Assembly: GCF_034661295.1 (NCBI RefSeq)
Contig: NZ_CP141062.1
Location: forward strand, 1,488,001 to 1,552,000
DNA length: 64,000 bases
Source: Faecalibacter sp. LW9
GTDB taxonomy: Bacteria > Bacteroidota > Bacteroidia > Flavobacteriales > Weeksellaceae
Direction of reading: 5' to 3'
Positions within the stretch are counted from its first letter, which is position 1; every line of letters begins with the position of its first letter. Shown here one piece after another: positions 18,184-26,509 of the stretch. The notes beneath the pieces were generated by a model, which had not been told where the DNA came from, ran no database searches, and worked only from the letters and a program-made list of their open reading frames with translations. The translations under genes and the position numbers were made by a program.

Positions 18184-19827
18184 ATGAAGAAGATACTGTT
18201 ACTCCTAGGTTTACTTTCGTTGCCTTTAAGTGCACAAGTTTTAAGTCAAAAACAAGAATTTACCAAACAAGATACTTTGCGTGGAACCAATACGCATTAT
18301 AGGGATTGGTGGGATGTCAAACATTATAAAATTTCGGTAGAACCTGATTTTAAAACAAAGTCCATTAAAGGGCATACAACGATAACATTTGATGCTGTAA
18401 AAAAATCAGAGACCAATGAACTTCAGATCGATTTACAAGCACCAATGCAAATTACTTCAGTTCAATTCAATGGAAAGAAAATAAAAGCTTGGACAACCGA
18501 TGGACATGTGGTTTTTATTCCGGTTGGACCAAAAGTTAAAGCGCAAGGAAATCAGTTGACGCTAGGATTTGATGGTATTCCAAAAGAAGCTAAAAATCCT
18601 CCATGGGATGGTGGATGGATTTTTCGTAAAGATGAAAAGGGACGTGAATGGATGTCTGTGGCATGTCAAGGTTTAGGAGCGAGTGTGTGGTATCCCAATA
18701 AAGATTATTTAGGCGATGAACCTGATCATGGAATGGAATTGGAAATTATTACCCCTAAGGATTTGGTGGGTGTTGGTAATGGTCGTTTGATAAGTCAAAA
18801 ACCTAAGGGTGATAAAATGATCTATACATGGAAAGTAACCAATCCCATTAATAACTATAATATAATTCCTTATATCGGAAAGTATGTCAACTTTAAAGAT
18901 ACATACCAAGGGGAGAAAGGGGCACTTGATTTAGACTATTATGTCTTGGATTATAATGTAGAGAAAGCTAAAGTTCAATTTGAACAAGCAAAATCGATGT
19001 TAACAAGTTTTGAACATTGGTTCGGTCCTTATCCATTTTATGAAGATTCTTTTAAAATGATCGAATCACCACATTTAGGAATGGAACATCAATCCGGAAT
19101 TGCTTATGGAAATCGTTTTGAGAATGGATATTTAGGAAATGATTTATCCAATACAGGATGGGGATTGAAATGGGATTTTATAATTATTCATGAAGCAGGA
19201 CATGAATGGTTTGGTAATAATATTACGAACAAAGATGTAGCTGATATGTGGATTCATGAAGGTTTTACATCCTATTCAGAATCCCTATATACTGAATCCT
19301 TATTTGGAAAACAAGCTGGTTCAGATTATGTGATTGGAACGCGTTATTCAATTGCTAATGAAAAACCATTGATTGGGATTTATGGCGTTAATCATGAAGG
19401 ACCTACAGACATGTACAATAAGGGAGCAAATATGATTCATACATTCCGTACATGGTTGAATGATGATGTCAAATTTCGTGAAATCCTTCGTGGCATGAAT
19501 AAAACATTCTATCATCAAACTGTCACTACAAAACAAATTGAAGATTATTTAGCGCAACAATCAGGGTTGGATTTAAAATTATTTTTTGATCAATACCTAA
19601 GAACGCCTCGCATTCCTCTATTGGAAATTAAACAAGAAGGAAAAGATATTTTATACCGTTACAATTATGTGGTAGATGGATTTAATATGCCAGTACGTTT
19701 GGTTGGGGATCAAATTACATTATACCCAACGCAGGAGTGGAAAGTGTTAAAAGAAGGAAAGTTTAAATCATCATTTGATGTAGAAGTAAATCCGAATTAT
19801 TATATTGACACGTTTGTCATCAAATAA
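18184..19827 (+). CDS. M1 family metallopeptidase (aminopeptidase), exported
   Basis: The 547-residue protein has a Sec signal peptide (MKKILLLLGLLSLPLSAQ). The M1 zinc site HEAGHEWFGNN is at about residues 335-345, with the third ligand in MWIHEGFTSYSE about 20 residues later. The substrate-binding element appears as GLGASVWYPN and GMEHQSG. It is a short M1 form: the long C-terminal helical domain of classic aminopeptidase N is missing. It probably cleaves peptides in the periplasm or at the cell surface. It begins 58 bases from the divergent fusion gene. Confidence 0.9.
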   Translation: MKKILLLLGLLSLPLSAQVLSQKQEFTKQDTLRGTNTHYRDWWDVKHYKISVEPDFKTKSIKGHTTITFDAVKKSETNELQIDLQAPMQITSVQFNGKKIKAWTTDGHVVFIPVGPKVKAQGNQLTLGFDGIPKEAKNPPWDGGWIFRKDEKGREWMSVACQGLGASVWYPNKDYLGDEPDHGMELEIITPKDLVGVGNGRLISQKPKGDKMIYTWKVTNPINNYNIIPYIGKYVNFKDTYQGEKGALDLDYYVLDYNVEKAKVQFEQAKSMLTSFEHWFGPYPFYEDSFKMIESPHLGMEHQSGIAYGNRFENGYLGNDLSNTGWGLKWDFIIIHEAGHEWFGNNITNKDVADMWIHEGFTSYSESLYTESLFGKQAGSDYVIGTRYSIANEKPLIGIYGVNHEGPTDMYNKGANMIHTFRTWLNDDVKFREILRGMNKTFYHQTVTTKQIEDYLAQQSGLDLKLFFDQYLRTPRIPLLEIKQEGKDILYRYNYVVDGFNMPVRLVGDQITLYPTQEWKVLKEGKFKSSFDVEVNPNYYIDTFVIK

Positions 19828-19883
19828 ATCGATACAGAATAAATATCAGCAATTTCTATTGTCTGATGCACTAAATTTGTCTC

Positions 19884-21545
19884 ATGAAAAAATACGTTGC
19901 TTATGCAATAGCCTCAGGGCTTTTATTATCGGCAGGTTGGTCATCGTATGGTTTTCCGTTGTTACTCTTCTTTGGATTCGTTCCATTGATGTTAGCCGAA
20001 CATCAGATTACTCAACGTGCACAATACAAAAAGAAAGCACGCAAAGTTTTTGGATTATCGTTACTATCATTCCTAATTTGGAATGCCATCGTTATTTGGT
20101 GGTTGCATTATGCACAACAAGCAGATGCCAATGGTGATTTTCATAATTCGTGGGTATCCTATATTGGACCTGTGATCGCCAATTCATTATTAATGAGTGG
20201 ATGTTTTATGCTGTATCATTTTGTGAAGCGTAAAGCAGGAAATTTATATGGATTAATCTTTTTACCTGCGGTTTGGATGTCATTTGAAAAAATGCATCTG
20301 AATTGGGAATTGGCATGGCCATGGTTTAATTTAGGAAATGGGTTTGCTCGATTTTATGAATGGGTCCAATGGTACGAATTTACAGGTACGTTTGGAGGAA
20401 CATTGTGGATTTGGTTGGTAAATATTACAGCCTTTTACTATATCACAGCTTACATCAACAAAAAAGAGATGAAGTATGTGAACAAATTAGGGATGTATGT
20501 ATTGCCTATGATTTTAGTTCCAATTGGAATTTCATACATCATGTATGCCACATATGAAGAAAAAGGAGAACCATTACATGCATTAGTTCTTCAACCAAAT
20601 TTGGATCCTTATACAGAAAAGTATGAAAAAGATGGATTACAAATTTATGATGAGGTAAAACAATTGGCGATTCAAAATATTAAACCAGAAACGCAATTTG
20701 TTGTTGCACCAGAAACATCTATTCCGGGTTCTTCGTATTTGGTATTTGATAATATGTACAAAGATTTAATTGTACAAGATATCCGCCAATGGACGGGAAT
20801 GAAGAAAGACCTGAATTTCGTCTTTGGAGCCTCAGTGATTCGTTTTTATCCAACCCCATCATTAGCATCTGAAACGGCTTCTGTCATGCCGGATGGAATC
20901 ACTTGGTATGATAGCTTCAACTCAGCATTACAAGTGAACGGAAATGATTCAATTTCGATTTATCATAAGTCAAAATTAGTCGTTGGTGTAGAAAATTTTC
21001 CATATCGTAGCATTTTAATGCCAATTATTGGAGAATTTATGCTTAACTTTGGCGGCACAACAAAAACGTTAGGTGTTCAACCTACTCGTTCTGTTTTTAA
21101 TAATAAAACAAACGACGCTTCTGTCGCTCCGATAATATGTTACGAATCGATTTTCGGAGAGTATGTGACAGACTATGTGAGAGCGGGTGCGAATGTTTTA
21201 TTCACGATGACCAATGATTCTTGGTGGGGCTACACCGATGGACATCGTCAATTACTATTATATGGTAATTTAAGAGCCATTGAAAACAGACGCGCTATTG
21301 TTCGATCAGCAAACTCCGGAGTTTCGGCTTTCGTGAATCAGCGAGGAGATATCATGAAGTCAATTCCATATGGAGAGCAAGGGGCTTTAAATGGTACCGT
21401 ATTGATGAATAGTGAGTTAACGTTTTATTCGAAGTATGGTGATTATCTAGCGAGAATAGCTTTATTGGTAATGGGAATTATCTTAGCTTATACTTTCGCT
21501 CAGAAACTGCTATACCAAAAGAATACGAAAAAAAATAAGAAATAA
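19884..21545 (+). CDS. lnt: Apolipoprotein N-acyltransferase
   Basis: The 553-residue inner membrane enzyme has about six N-terminal transmembrane segments, a periplasmic carbon-nitrogen hydrolase domain (about residues 225-500) and a C-terminal anchor. The expected catalytic residues are visible: Glu in VAPETSIPGS, Lys in YHKSKLVVGVENFP and Cys in PIICYESIFGEYV. It adds the third acyl chain to lipoproteins, such as those encoded at 12933 and 25971. It lies 56 bases after the M1 peptidase gene. Confidence 0.93.
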   Translation: MKKYVAYAIASGLLLSAGWSSYGFPLLLFFGFVPLMLAEHQITQRAQYKKKARKVFGLSLLSFLIWNAIVIWWLHYAQQADANGDFHNSWVSYIGPVIANSLLMSGCFMLYHFVKRKAGNLYGLIFLPAVWMSFEKMHLNWELAWPWFNLGNGFARFYEWVQWYEFTGTFGGTLWIWLVNITAFYYITAYINKKEMKYVNKLGMYVLPMILVPIGISYIMYATYEEKGEPLHALVLQPNLDPYTEKYEKDGLQIYDEVKQLAIQNIKPETQFVVAPETSIPGSSYLVFDNMYKDLIVQDIRQWTGMKKDLNFVFGASVIRFYPTPSLASETASVMPDGITWYDSFNSALQVNGNDSISIYHKSKLVVGVENFPYRSILMPIIGEFMLNFGGTTKTLGVQPTRSVFNNKTNDASVAPIICYESIFGEYVTDYVRAGANVLFTMTNDSWWGYTDGHRQLLLYGNLRAIENRRAIVRSANSGVSAFVNQRGDIMKSIPYGEQGALNGTVLMNSELTFYSKYGDYLARIALLVMGIILAYTFAQKLLYQKNTKKNKK

Positions 21546-21558
21546 TAACCTAAAAGAG

Positions 21559-21589
21559 TTGCTTAAGTAATTTATAATTTGTTACTTTG
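21559..21589 (+). promoter_or_regulatory. Probable promoter of the rpmB-rpmG-DUF4295 operon
   Basis: TTG at 21559-21561 is followed after 20 bases by TTACTTTG (21582-21589), close to TAnnTTTG. The rpmB ATG at 21621 lies 31 bases downstream. Confidence 0.55.
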
Positions 21590-21620
21590 CACTCCGTTTA
21601 AAATAAGACAAGAAAAGGAA

Positions 21621-21857
21621 ATGTCAAAAATTTGTCAAATTACAGGTAAGAAAAGATTAGTTGGAAACAATGTTTCTCACGCTAATAACAAAACAAAGCG
21701 CACATTTGAGGTAAACTTATTCTCAAAAAGATTTTTTATGCCAGAAGCTGGTGAGTGGATTACATTAAAAGTTTCTGCACACGGTTTAAAAATAATCAAC
21801 AAATTAGGTGTTGATGAGGCTGTTAGACGTGCACGTAAAGAAGGTTTAATCAAATAA
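21621..21857 (+). CDS. rpmB: 50S ribosomal protein L28
   Basis: The product of 78 residues starts MSKICQITGKKRLVGNNVSHANNKTKR and continues with TLKVSAHGLKIINKLGVDE. An in-frame upstream start at 21579 would add 14 residues unlike L28, so I chose the ATG at 21621. L28 is a late 50S assembly protein. It forms an operon with rpmG and the DUF4295 gene. Confidence 0.95.
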   Translation: MSKICQITGKKRLVGNNVSHANNKTKRTFEVNLFSKRFFMPEAGEWITLKVSAHGLKIINKLGVDEAVRRARKEGLIK

Positions 21858-21868
21858 TTTAAGACACG

Positions 21869-22051
21869 ATGGCTAAAAAAGGAAACAGAGTACAAGTTAT
21901 TTTAGAGTGTACAGAGCATAAAGAAAGTGGTATGCCAGGAATGTCTCGTTATATCACTACAAAAAACAAAAAAAATACTCCTGATCGTATCGAGTTGAAA
22001 AAATTCAACCCAGTATTAAAGAAGTATACAGTTCACAAAGAGATTAAATAA
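21869..22051 (+). CDS. rpmG: 50S ribosomal protein L33
   Basis: The 60-residue product begins [24 protein letters not shown] and contains the [23 protein letters not shown] core of L33. Only one of the four zinc-ligand cysteines of the C-plus type is present, so it is a C-minus L33. It is 11 bases after rpmB. Confidence 0.95.
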   Translation: MAKKGNRVQVILECTEHKESGMPGMSRYITTKNKKNTPDRIELKKFNPVLKKYTVHKEIK

Positions 22052-22065
22052 TAAAACTTTAGACG

Positions 22066-22215
22066 ATGGCAAAGAAAACCGTAGCAACATTACAAACTGG
22101 GTCAAAGAAAATGACTAAAGTTATTAAGATGGTAAAATCTCCTAAAACTGGAGCTTACGTATTTGTTGAAAAAGTAGTAAACGCTGACGAAGCAGATTCT
22201 TTCTTTGCGAAATAA
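22066..22215 (+). CDS. DUF4295 small basic protein, probable Bacteroidota ribosomal protein bL38
   Basis: The 49-residue product runs from MAKKTVATLQTGSKKMTKVIK to DEADSFFAKK and is basic. It lies 14 bases after rpmG and before ftsY, the conserved place of DUF4295 in Bacteroidota. From memory, cryo-EM of the Flavobacterium johnsoniae ribosome revealed a lineage-specific protein named bL38, which I believe is this family. The ribosomal gene context supports that. The DUF4295 family assignment is firmer than the ribosomal role. Confidence 0.85.
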   Translation: MAKKTVATLQTGSKKMTKVIKMVKSPKTGAYVFVEKVVNADEADSFFAK

Positions 22216-22249
22216 TCTTTTGGCATTACTTACAATATAATATATTAAG

Positions 22250-22280
22250 AGCTGCTCTATCAAATAGAGCAGCTTTTTTT
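22250..22280 (+). terminator. Intrinsic terminator after DUF4295
   Basis: The stem AGCTGCTCTAT / ATAGAGCAGCT with a three-base loop is followed by seven T. It separates the ribosomal operon from ftsY. Confidence 0.9.
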
Positions 22281-22335
22281 ATTCGTTCAATTTATTGTAT
22301 CTTCGTACAGAATTTTTAAGATAAATTAACTTTTA

Positions 22336-23298
22336 ATGAGTTGGTTCAAAAAAATATTAGGTAAAGAAAGCAAAGAAAAGTTAGATGAAGGGTTAGAAAA
22401 ATCTAGTTCATCTTTCTTTGATAAAATATCTCGTGCGGTCGTTGGTAAATCTAAAGTTGATGATGAGGTATTAGACGATTTAGAAGAAGTGTTAATCTCT
22501 TCAGACGTGGGTGTTGAGACAACAATCAAAGTCATTCGTCGCATCGAAGAACGTGTAGCACGTGATAAATATGTATCGACATCAGAATTAGATAAAATCT
22601 TACGCGAGGAAATTGCTGGATTATTGTCTGAAAATAATGTAGAAGATTCCAATGGTTTTGCTATTCCTAAAAAGAACGTACCTTATGTAATTATGGTCGT
22701 TGGGGTGAATGGAGTAGGAAAAACAACGACAATTGGTAAATTAGCTTCTCAATTCAAATCACAAGGATTAAAGGTTGTTTTAGGTGCAGCAGATACTTTC
22801 CGTGCAGCAGCTGTGGATCAATTGGTGATTTGGTCAGAGCGTGCAGATGTACCAATTGTTAAACAAGCCATGGGATCTGATCCCGCATCAGTTGCTTTCG
22901 ATACCATTCAATCAGCCGTTGCTCAGAATGCTGATGTGGTATTAATTGATACCGCAGGGCGTTTACATAATAAAATTAATTTGATGAACGAGTTATCGAA
23001 AATCAAACGTGTCATGCAAAAGGTCATTCCAGATGCGCCTCACGAAGTTTTATTGGTTTTAGATGGTTCAACTGGTCAGAATGCTTTTGAACAAGCCAAA
23101 CAATTTACACAAGCGACTGAAGTGTCTTTATTAGCGGTAACTAAATTAGATGGTACTGCAAAAGGTGGAGTAGTAATTGGTATTTCAGACCAATTCAAAA
23201 TTCCAGTGAAATACATTGGAGTAGGAGAAGGTATAAATGATTTACAAGCCTTCAATAAAATGGAGTTTGTAGATTCTTTCTTTAAACGAGTACAATAA
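22336..23298 (+). CDS. ftsY: Signal recognition particle receptor FtsY
   Basis: The 320-residue GTPase starts MSWFKKILGKESKEK, a short amphipathic membrane-targeting region. It has the N domain and then the G domain: GVNGVGKTTTIGKLA (G1, about residue 121), DTFRAAAVDQL, DTAGRLHNKINLM and TKLDGTAKGG. It lacks the long acidic A domain of E. coli FtsY, as is usual outside enterobacteria. With the SRP it delivers ribosome-nascent chains to SecYEG. Confidence 0.96.
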   Translation: MSWFKKILGKESKEKLDEGLEKSSSSFFDKISRAVVGKSKVDDEVLDDLEEVLISSDVGVETTIKVIRRIEERVARDKYVSTSELDKILREEIAGLLSENNVEDSNGFAIPKKNVPYVIMVVGVNGVGKTTTIGKLASQFKSQGLKVVLGAADTFRAAAVDQLVIWSERADVPIVKQAMGSDPASVAFDTIQSAVAQNADVVLIDTAGRLHNKINLMNELSKIKRVMQKVIPDAPHEVLLVLDGSTGQNAFEQAKQFTQATEVSLLAVTKLDGTAKGGVVIGISDQFKIPVKYIGVGEGINDLQAFNKMEFVDSFFKRVQ

Positions 23299-23322
23299 GT
23301 AATTTTTACTTTAATATAGTTA

Positions 23323-23350
23323 AGCTTCTCAGTTTTGAGGAGCTTTTTTT
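23323..23350 (+). terminator. Intrinsic terminator after ftsY
   Basis: AGCTTCTCA pairs with TGAGGAGCT (one G-T pair) around a four-base loop, followed by a T-run. Confidence 0.85.
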
Positions 23351-23544
23351 ATTTTTTAAAAATTTAATGTTGAGCTATAACATTATGGAGCAATATTATA
23401 AGGATTAAAACGTTTAAAAATTTTATATAGCAAAATATATTTCAATTTTAAATTAAGTGGTAATGAATTTTTACTGAGATTAATTTAAGTAAGGATACAG
23501 TTCAAGTCCTTGCTTGAAACAAATAAAACTATATTTAATCCATA

Positions 23545-24213
23545 ATGAAAGGATTTTTTTTATTGCTACTTTTTATTTTGAATTCTGTTGTAGCTTTTGC
23601 TCATAAAGAAAAATGGGATGAGAATAAAGTGGAATGGTCACCATTGATGATCGCTATCTATAATAGTAATAACGATAAGGTAAGAGAATTTATAGGTCAA
23701 AATACGAATATAAATTTTATAACTTCAGGGAAACATAGTAATTGGCGATTAACTGCATTAGATGTAGCAATTTATATAGATAACGAATATGCAGCTGAAT
23801 TACTTTTATTAACAAATAAAATTTCTAAACCAGAAAGATTTTTAATGACCGCTAGCAAACAACAAAGTACCAATACGGTATTACTTCTTTTAAAATATGG
23901 AGCCAATCCCAACGAAACTTTATCCAATGGCTTATTCTGTATTAATGAACGCAGCAAGTTTTGGCTCTGTAGAAATTGTAGAATGTTTATTAAATAATGG
24001 AGCTAAGGTTAATCAGAAAAGGGATGTTGATGGAATAACTCCTTTGATGTTTGCAACGATTAATGGCGATGTGAAAAAAGTGAAATTTTTACTAGCGTAT
24101 GGTGCTGATAAGTATTCTAAAGATATATAGCATTGAATTATGTAGATCGTATTCCCGATAGATTACAAATTAGTAATTCTACAAAAAACGAATTACGAAA
24201 AATTCTGAGATAA
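23545..24213 (+). pseudogene. Secreted ankyrin-repeat protein gene with two frameshifts
   Basis: A signal peptide (MKGFFLLLLFILNSVVAFA) is followed by ankyrin repeats (WSPLMIAIYNSNNDKVREF, ALDVAIYIDNEYAAELLL, TVLLLLKYGANPNETLSNG). At 23932-23933 one extra T shifts the frame; the next frame continues YSVLMNAASFGSVEIVECLL and GITPLMFATINGDVKKVKFLLAYGAD. Near 24128 one lost T returns to the first frame, which reads ALNYVDRIPDRLQ to a TAA at 24211-24213. Restored, the protein would have about 220 residues. Two opposite one-base changes make either decay or local sequencing errors possible. The partner of the ankyrin surface is unknown. Confidence 0.75.
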
Positions 24214-24308
24214 TTAAAAATTCTAACCATAGTAACGGAAAATATCTTTTATTATAATCACATTTTGTATAATTGAGTTTAGAAATATATCCAATTTCAT
24301 AAAATAAT

Positions 24309-24332
24309 AAAGCCTCCCATTTAGGAGGCTTT
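24309..24332 (-). terminator. Intrinsic terminator of the acyl-CoA reductase gene
   Basis: The stem AAAGCCTCC / GGAGGCTTT has a six-base loop and a T-rich tail on the minus strand, 6 bases after the stop. Confidence 0.8.
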
Positions 24333-24337
24333 TAAGT

Positions 24338-25402
24338 TTATATTTCAGCTAAGAATTTTAACGTATCAATATTATCGGCATAATCCGTTAAGGTTGGTGT
24401 TTGCGTTTTTCCAAATTCCACATAGTTTGGATTATCTTTCATATCGTGTCCAACTACACATTGGATTTGATCTTGGTTTTCGTTTAAGAAAGATTTTACT
24501 TGATCTAAATCCTCATAAATTTCATAATTTACGACAGCAATTGGTGAATGTAAATTTTGATCTTTCTTTAATAAAACAAAGTTGTTATCTAAGAAATCAT
24601 CTTTTCCTAATAAGTAAATCGCACGATTGTAATCATAATTGTTTGCGTATTTCGGGTGATTAATCACAATATTTCCCCAGTCCATTATATTTTCAAAAAA
24701 CGTTGGGATTTGTTCTTCTGATTTAAAGTAAATCTTTGTGATGTTACGGCAACCTAATCCATAATAGCGGAAAATATCATCACCTAAAGCTTTAAAATCT
24801 TCTAACGTTTCTGTTCCATTTAATACAGCAACAGAGGTTCTATTTTTACGAATGATGTTCGGAACTTTCGAAAAGTATTGTTCAAAATAACGAGCAGTAT
24901 TGTTGCTACCAGTAGCAATTACGGCGTCAAATCCTTCTAAACGTTCAACAGTTTGAATAATCGTTTGGAATTCTTCATCTATACCTTGTAAAAATTGAAT
25001 CACAAAAGCCATTAATTTATCATCCTTCGATGAGGTTTTGATTAAGGCATTGTGTCCAGCCAATATAACCGATAACAAATCATGAAATCCAACCAACGGT
25101 AGATTTCCTGCCATAATAATCCCTACATTTTTAGGTGTAGTAGCCATGGGATAATCTTTTACCCATTCGGCTAAATTCGATGTGGTTAATGCTTCTGCCC
25201 AATTGTCCAAAGCAAAAAATACATTTTCTTTTGTAAACCAATTGTTGTATGCTTCAGCATCGCTAATGGCATAACCAATCGTTTCGTCTAACGATTCAAA
25301 TTTAGTTTTTAAGGCTTCGCATGTAGGAAGCGTCTTATTTGTAATATATTTAAATAGTTGTGCTAATTGGTTAAATGCTGAAATCCTTTGATTGATTGTC
25401 AT
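24338..25402 (-). CDS. Acyl-CoA reductase (LuxC-like)
   Basis: The 354-residue protein belongs to the aldehyde-dehydrogenase-like acyl-CoA reductases. GIIMAGNLPLVGFHDLLSVI is the cofactor-binding region, FDAVIATGSNNTARYFEQYF follows, and the likely catalytic Cys lies in YYGLGCRNITKIYF. I chose the ATG at 25402; an in-frame extension to 25465 adds 21 unlikely residues and overlaps the promoter region. It reduces acyl-CoA to an aldehyde or a related substrate; the native substrate is not known. It is divergent from a ferredoxin gene, an arrangement I recall from other Flavobacteriia. Confidence 0.85.
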   Translation of the reverse strand: MTINQRISAFNQLAQLFKYITNKTLPTCEALKTKFESLDETIGYAISDAEAYNNWFTKENVFFALDNWAEALTTSNLAEWVKDYPMATTPKNVGIIMAGNLPLVGFHDLLSVILAGHNALIKTSSKDDKLMAFVIQFLQGIDEEFQTIIQTVERLEGFDAVIATGSNNTARYFEQYFSKVPNIIRKNRTSVAVLNGTETLEDFKALGDDIFRYYGLGCRNITKIYFKSEEQIPTFFENIMDWGNIVINHPKYANNYDYNRAIYLLGKDDFLDNNFVLLKKDQNLHSPIAVVNYEIYEDLDQVKSFLNENQDQIQCVVGHDMKDNPNYVEFGKTQTPTLTDYADNIDTLKFLAEI

Positions 25403-25422
25403 AATACTTAAAAAATAAAATG

Positions 25423-25815
<393 letters not shown>

Positions 25816-25832
25816 TCTTATTTTAAACACAT

Positions 25833-25872
25833 AAAAAAATCCCTTTTGATTTCAGTCAAATAGGGATTTTTT
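25833..25872 (+). terminator. Intrinsic terminator after ferredoxin
   Basis: An imperfect inverted repeat (AAAAAATCCC ... GGGATTTTTT) with an inner TTTGA/TCAAA stem ends in a T-run. Confidence 0.8.
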
Positions 25873-25970
25873 ATTTTATAAGATAAATCCAAAGATGTAA
25901 AGGATTAATCCTGTGACCATTAAAATATCACATCTTCCACCAAATAAACTAGGAGGTAAATTGAATATAC

Positions 25971-26435
25971 TTATTCTTTTGACTTATTCATATAGGCTTG
26001 GATAAATTCATTGGTGAATTCTTCCATTTCTAAATCTTTTGGAGCTTCCTTTCCATTAAATAATAACACAGAAAAAGGCTTTTCAACTAAATTGACATCG
26101 TGTAATTGCCCATCACTTGTCGTAAACGTTATGATTTCATTGGCTAGTCGATCAATGGTTTCAATTTTATTTTCTTCCAGAATAAGATTAGCTTCATTGA
26201 TGAAATGTGCTCCATCGCCATGAAATATTTGATAATCCTCACCGAACTCTTTTTTGGCTTCTTCCAATTGTTCGTTTGTTGGAACCACTAAAATAGCCAT
26301 GGGACGATTCACGACGAAGTTTTTACCGACGGTAATCTCTCCTTCCGCATTTTCATGAATTTTAGCTTCATTTTTAGGTTGTTCACAACTTGTGAATAAT
26401 GCCAATACGGATAGTATTAAGATGTACTTTTTCAT
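25971..26435 (-). CDS. Putative lipoprotein of unknown function
   Basis: The 154-residue protein has a lipoprotein signal (MKKYILILSVLALFTSC, Cys17). An acidic domain follows, with the segments RPMAILVVPTNEQLEEAKKEFGEDY, HFINEANLILEENKIETIDR and KPFSVLLFNGKEAPKDLEMEEF. No family is recognised. It is probably exported and acylated by Lnt. It is a single gene between ferredoxin and gldG, reading in the direction of gldG. Confidence 0.7.
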   Translation of the reverse strand: MKKYILILSVLALFTSCEQPKNEAKIHENAEGEITVGKNFVVNRPMAILVVPTNEQLEEAKKEFGEDYQIFHGDGAHFINEANLILEENKIETIDRLANEIITFTTSDGQLHDVNLVEKPFSVLLFNGKEAPKDLEMEEFTNEFIQAYMNKSKE

Positions 26436-26481
26436 ATTTTGTGTTTTGTACTTCTAAAATAAGGGATTTATGACCAATAAA

Positions 26482-26504
26482 AAAGTCCGATATCAATCGG
26501 ACTT
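26482..26504 (-). terminator. Intrinsic terminator after gldG
   Basis: AAGTCCGAT / ATCGGACTT with a four-base loop is followed by T-rich sequence on the minus strand and lies just after the gldG stop. Confidence 0.8.
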
Positions 26505-26509
26505 AAAAT

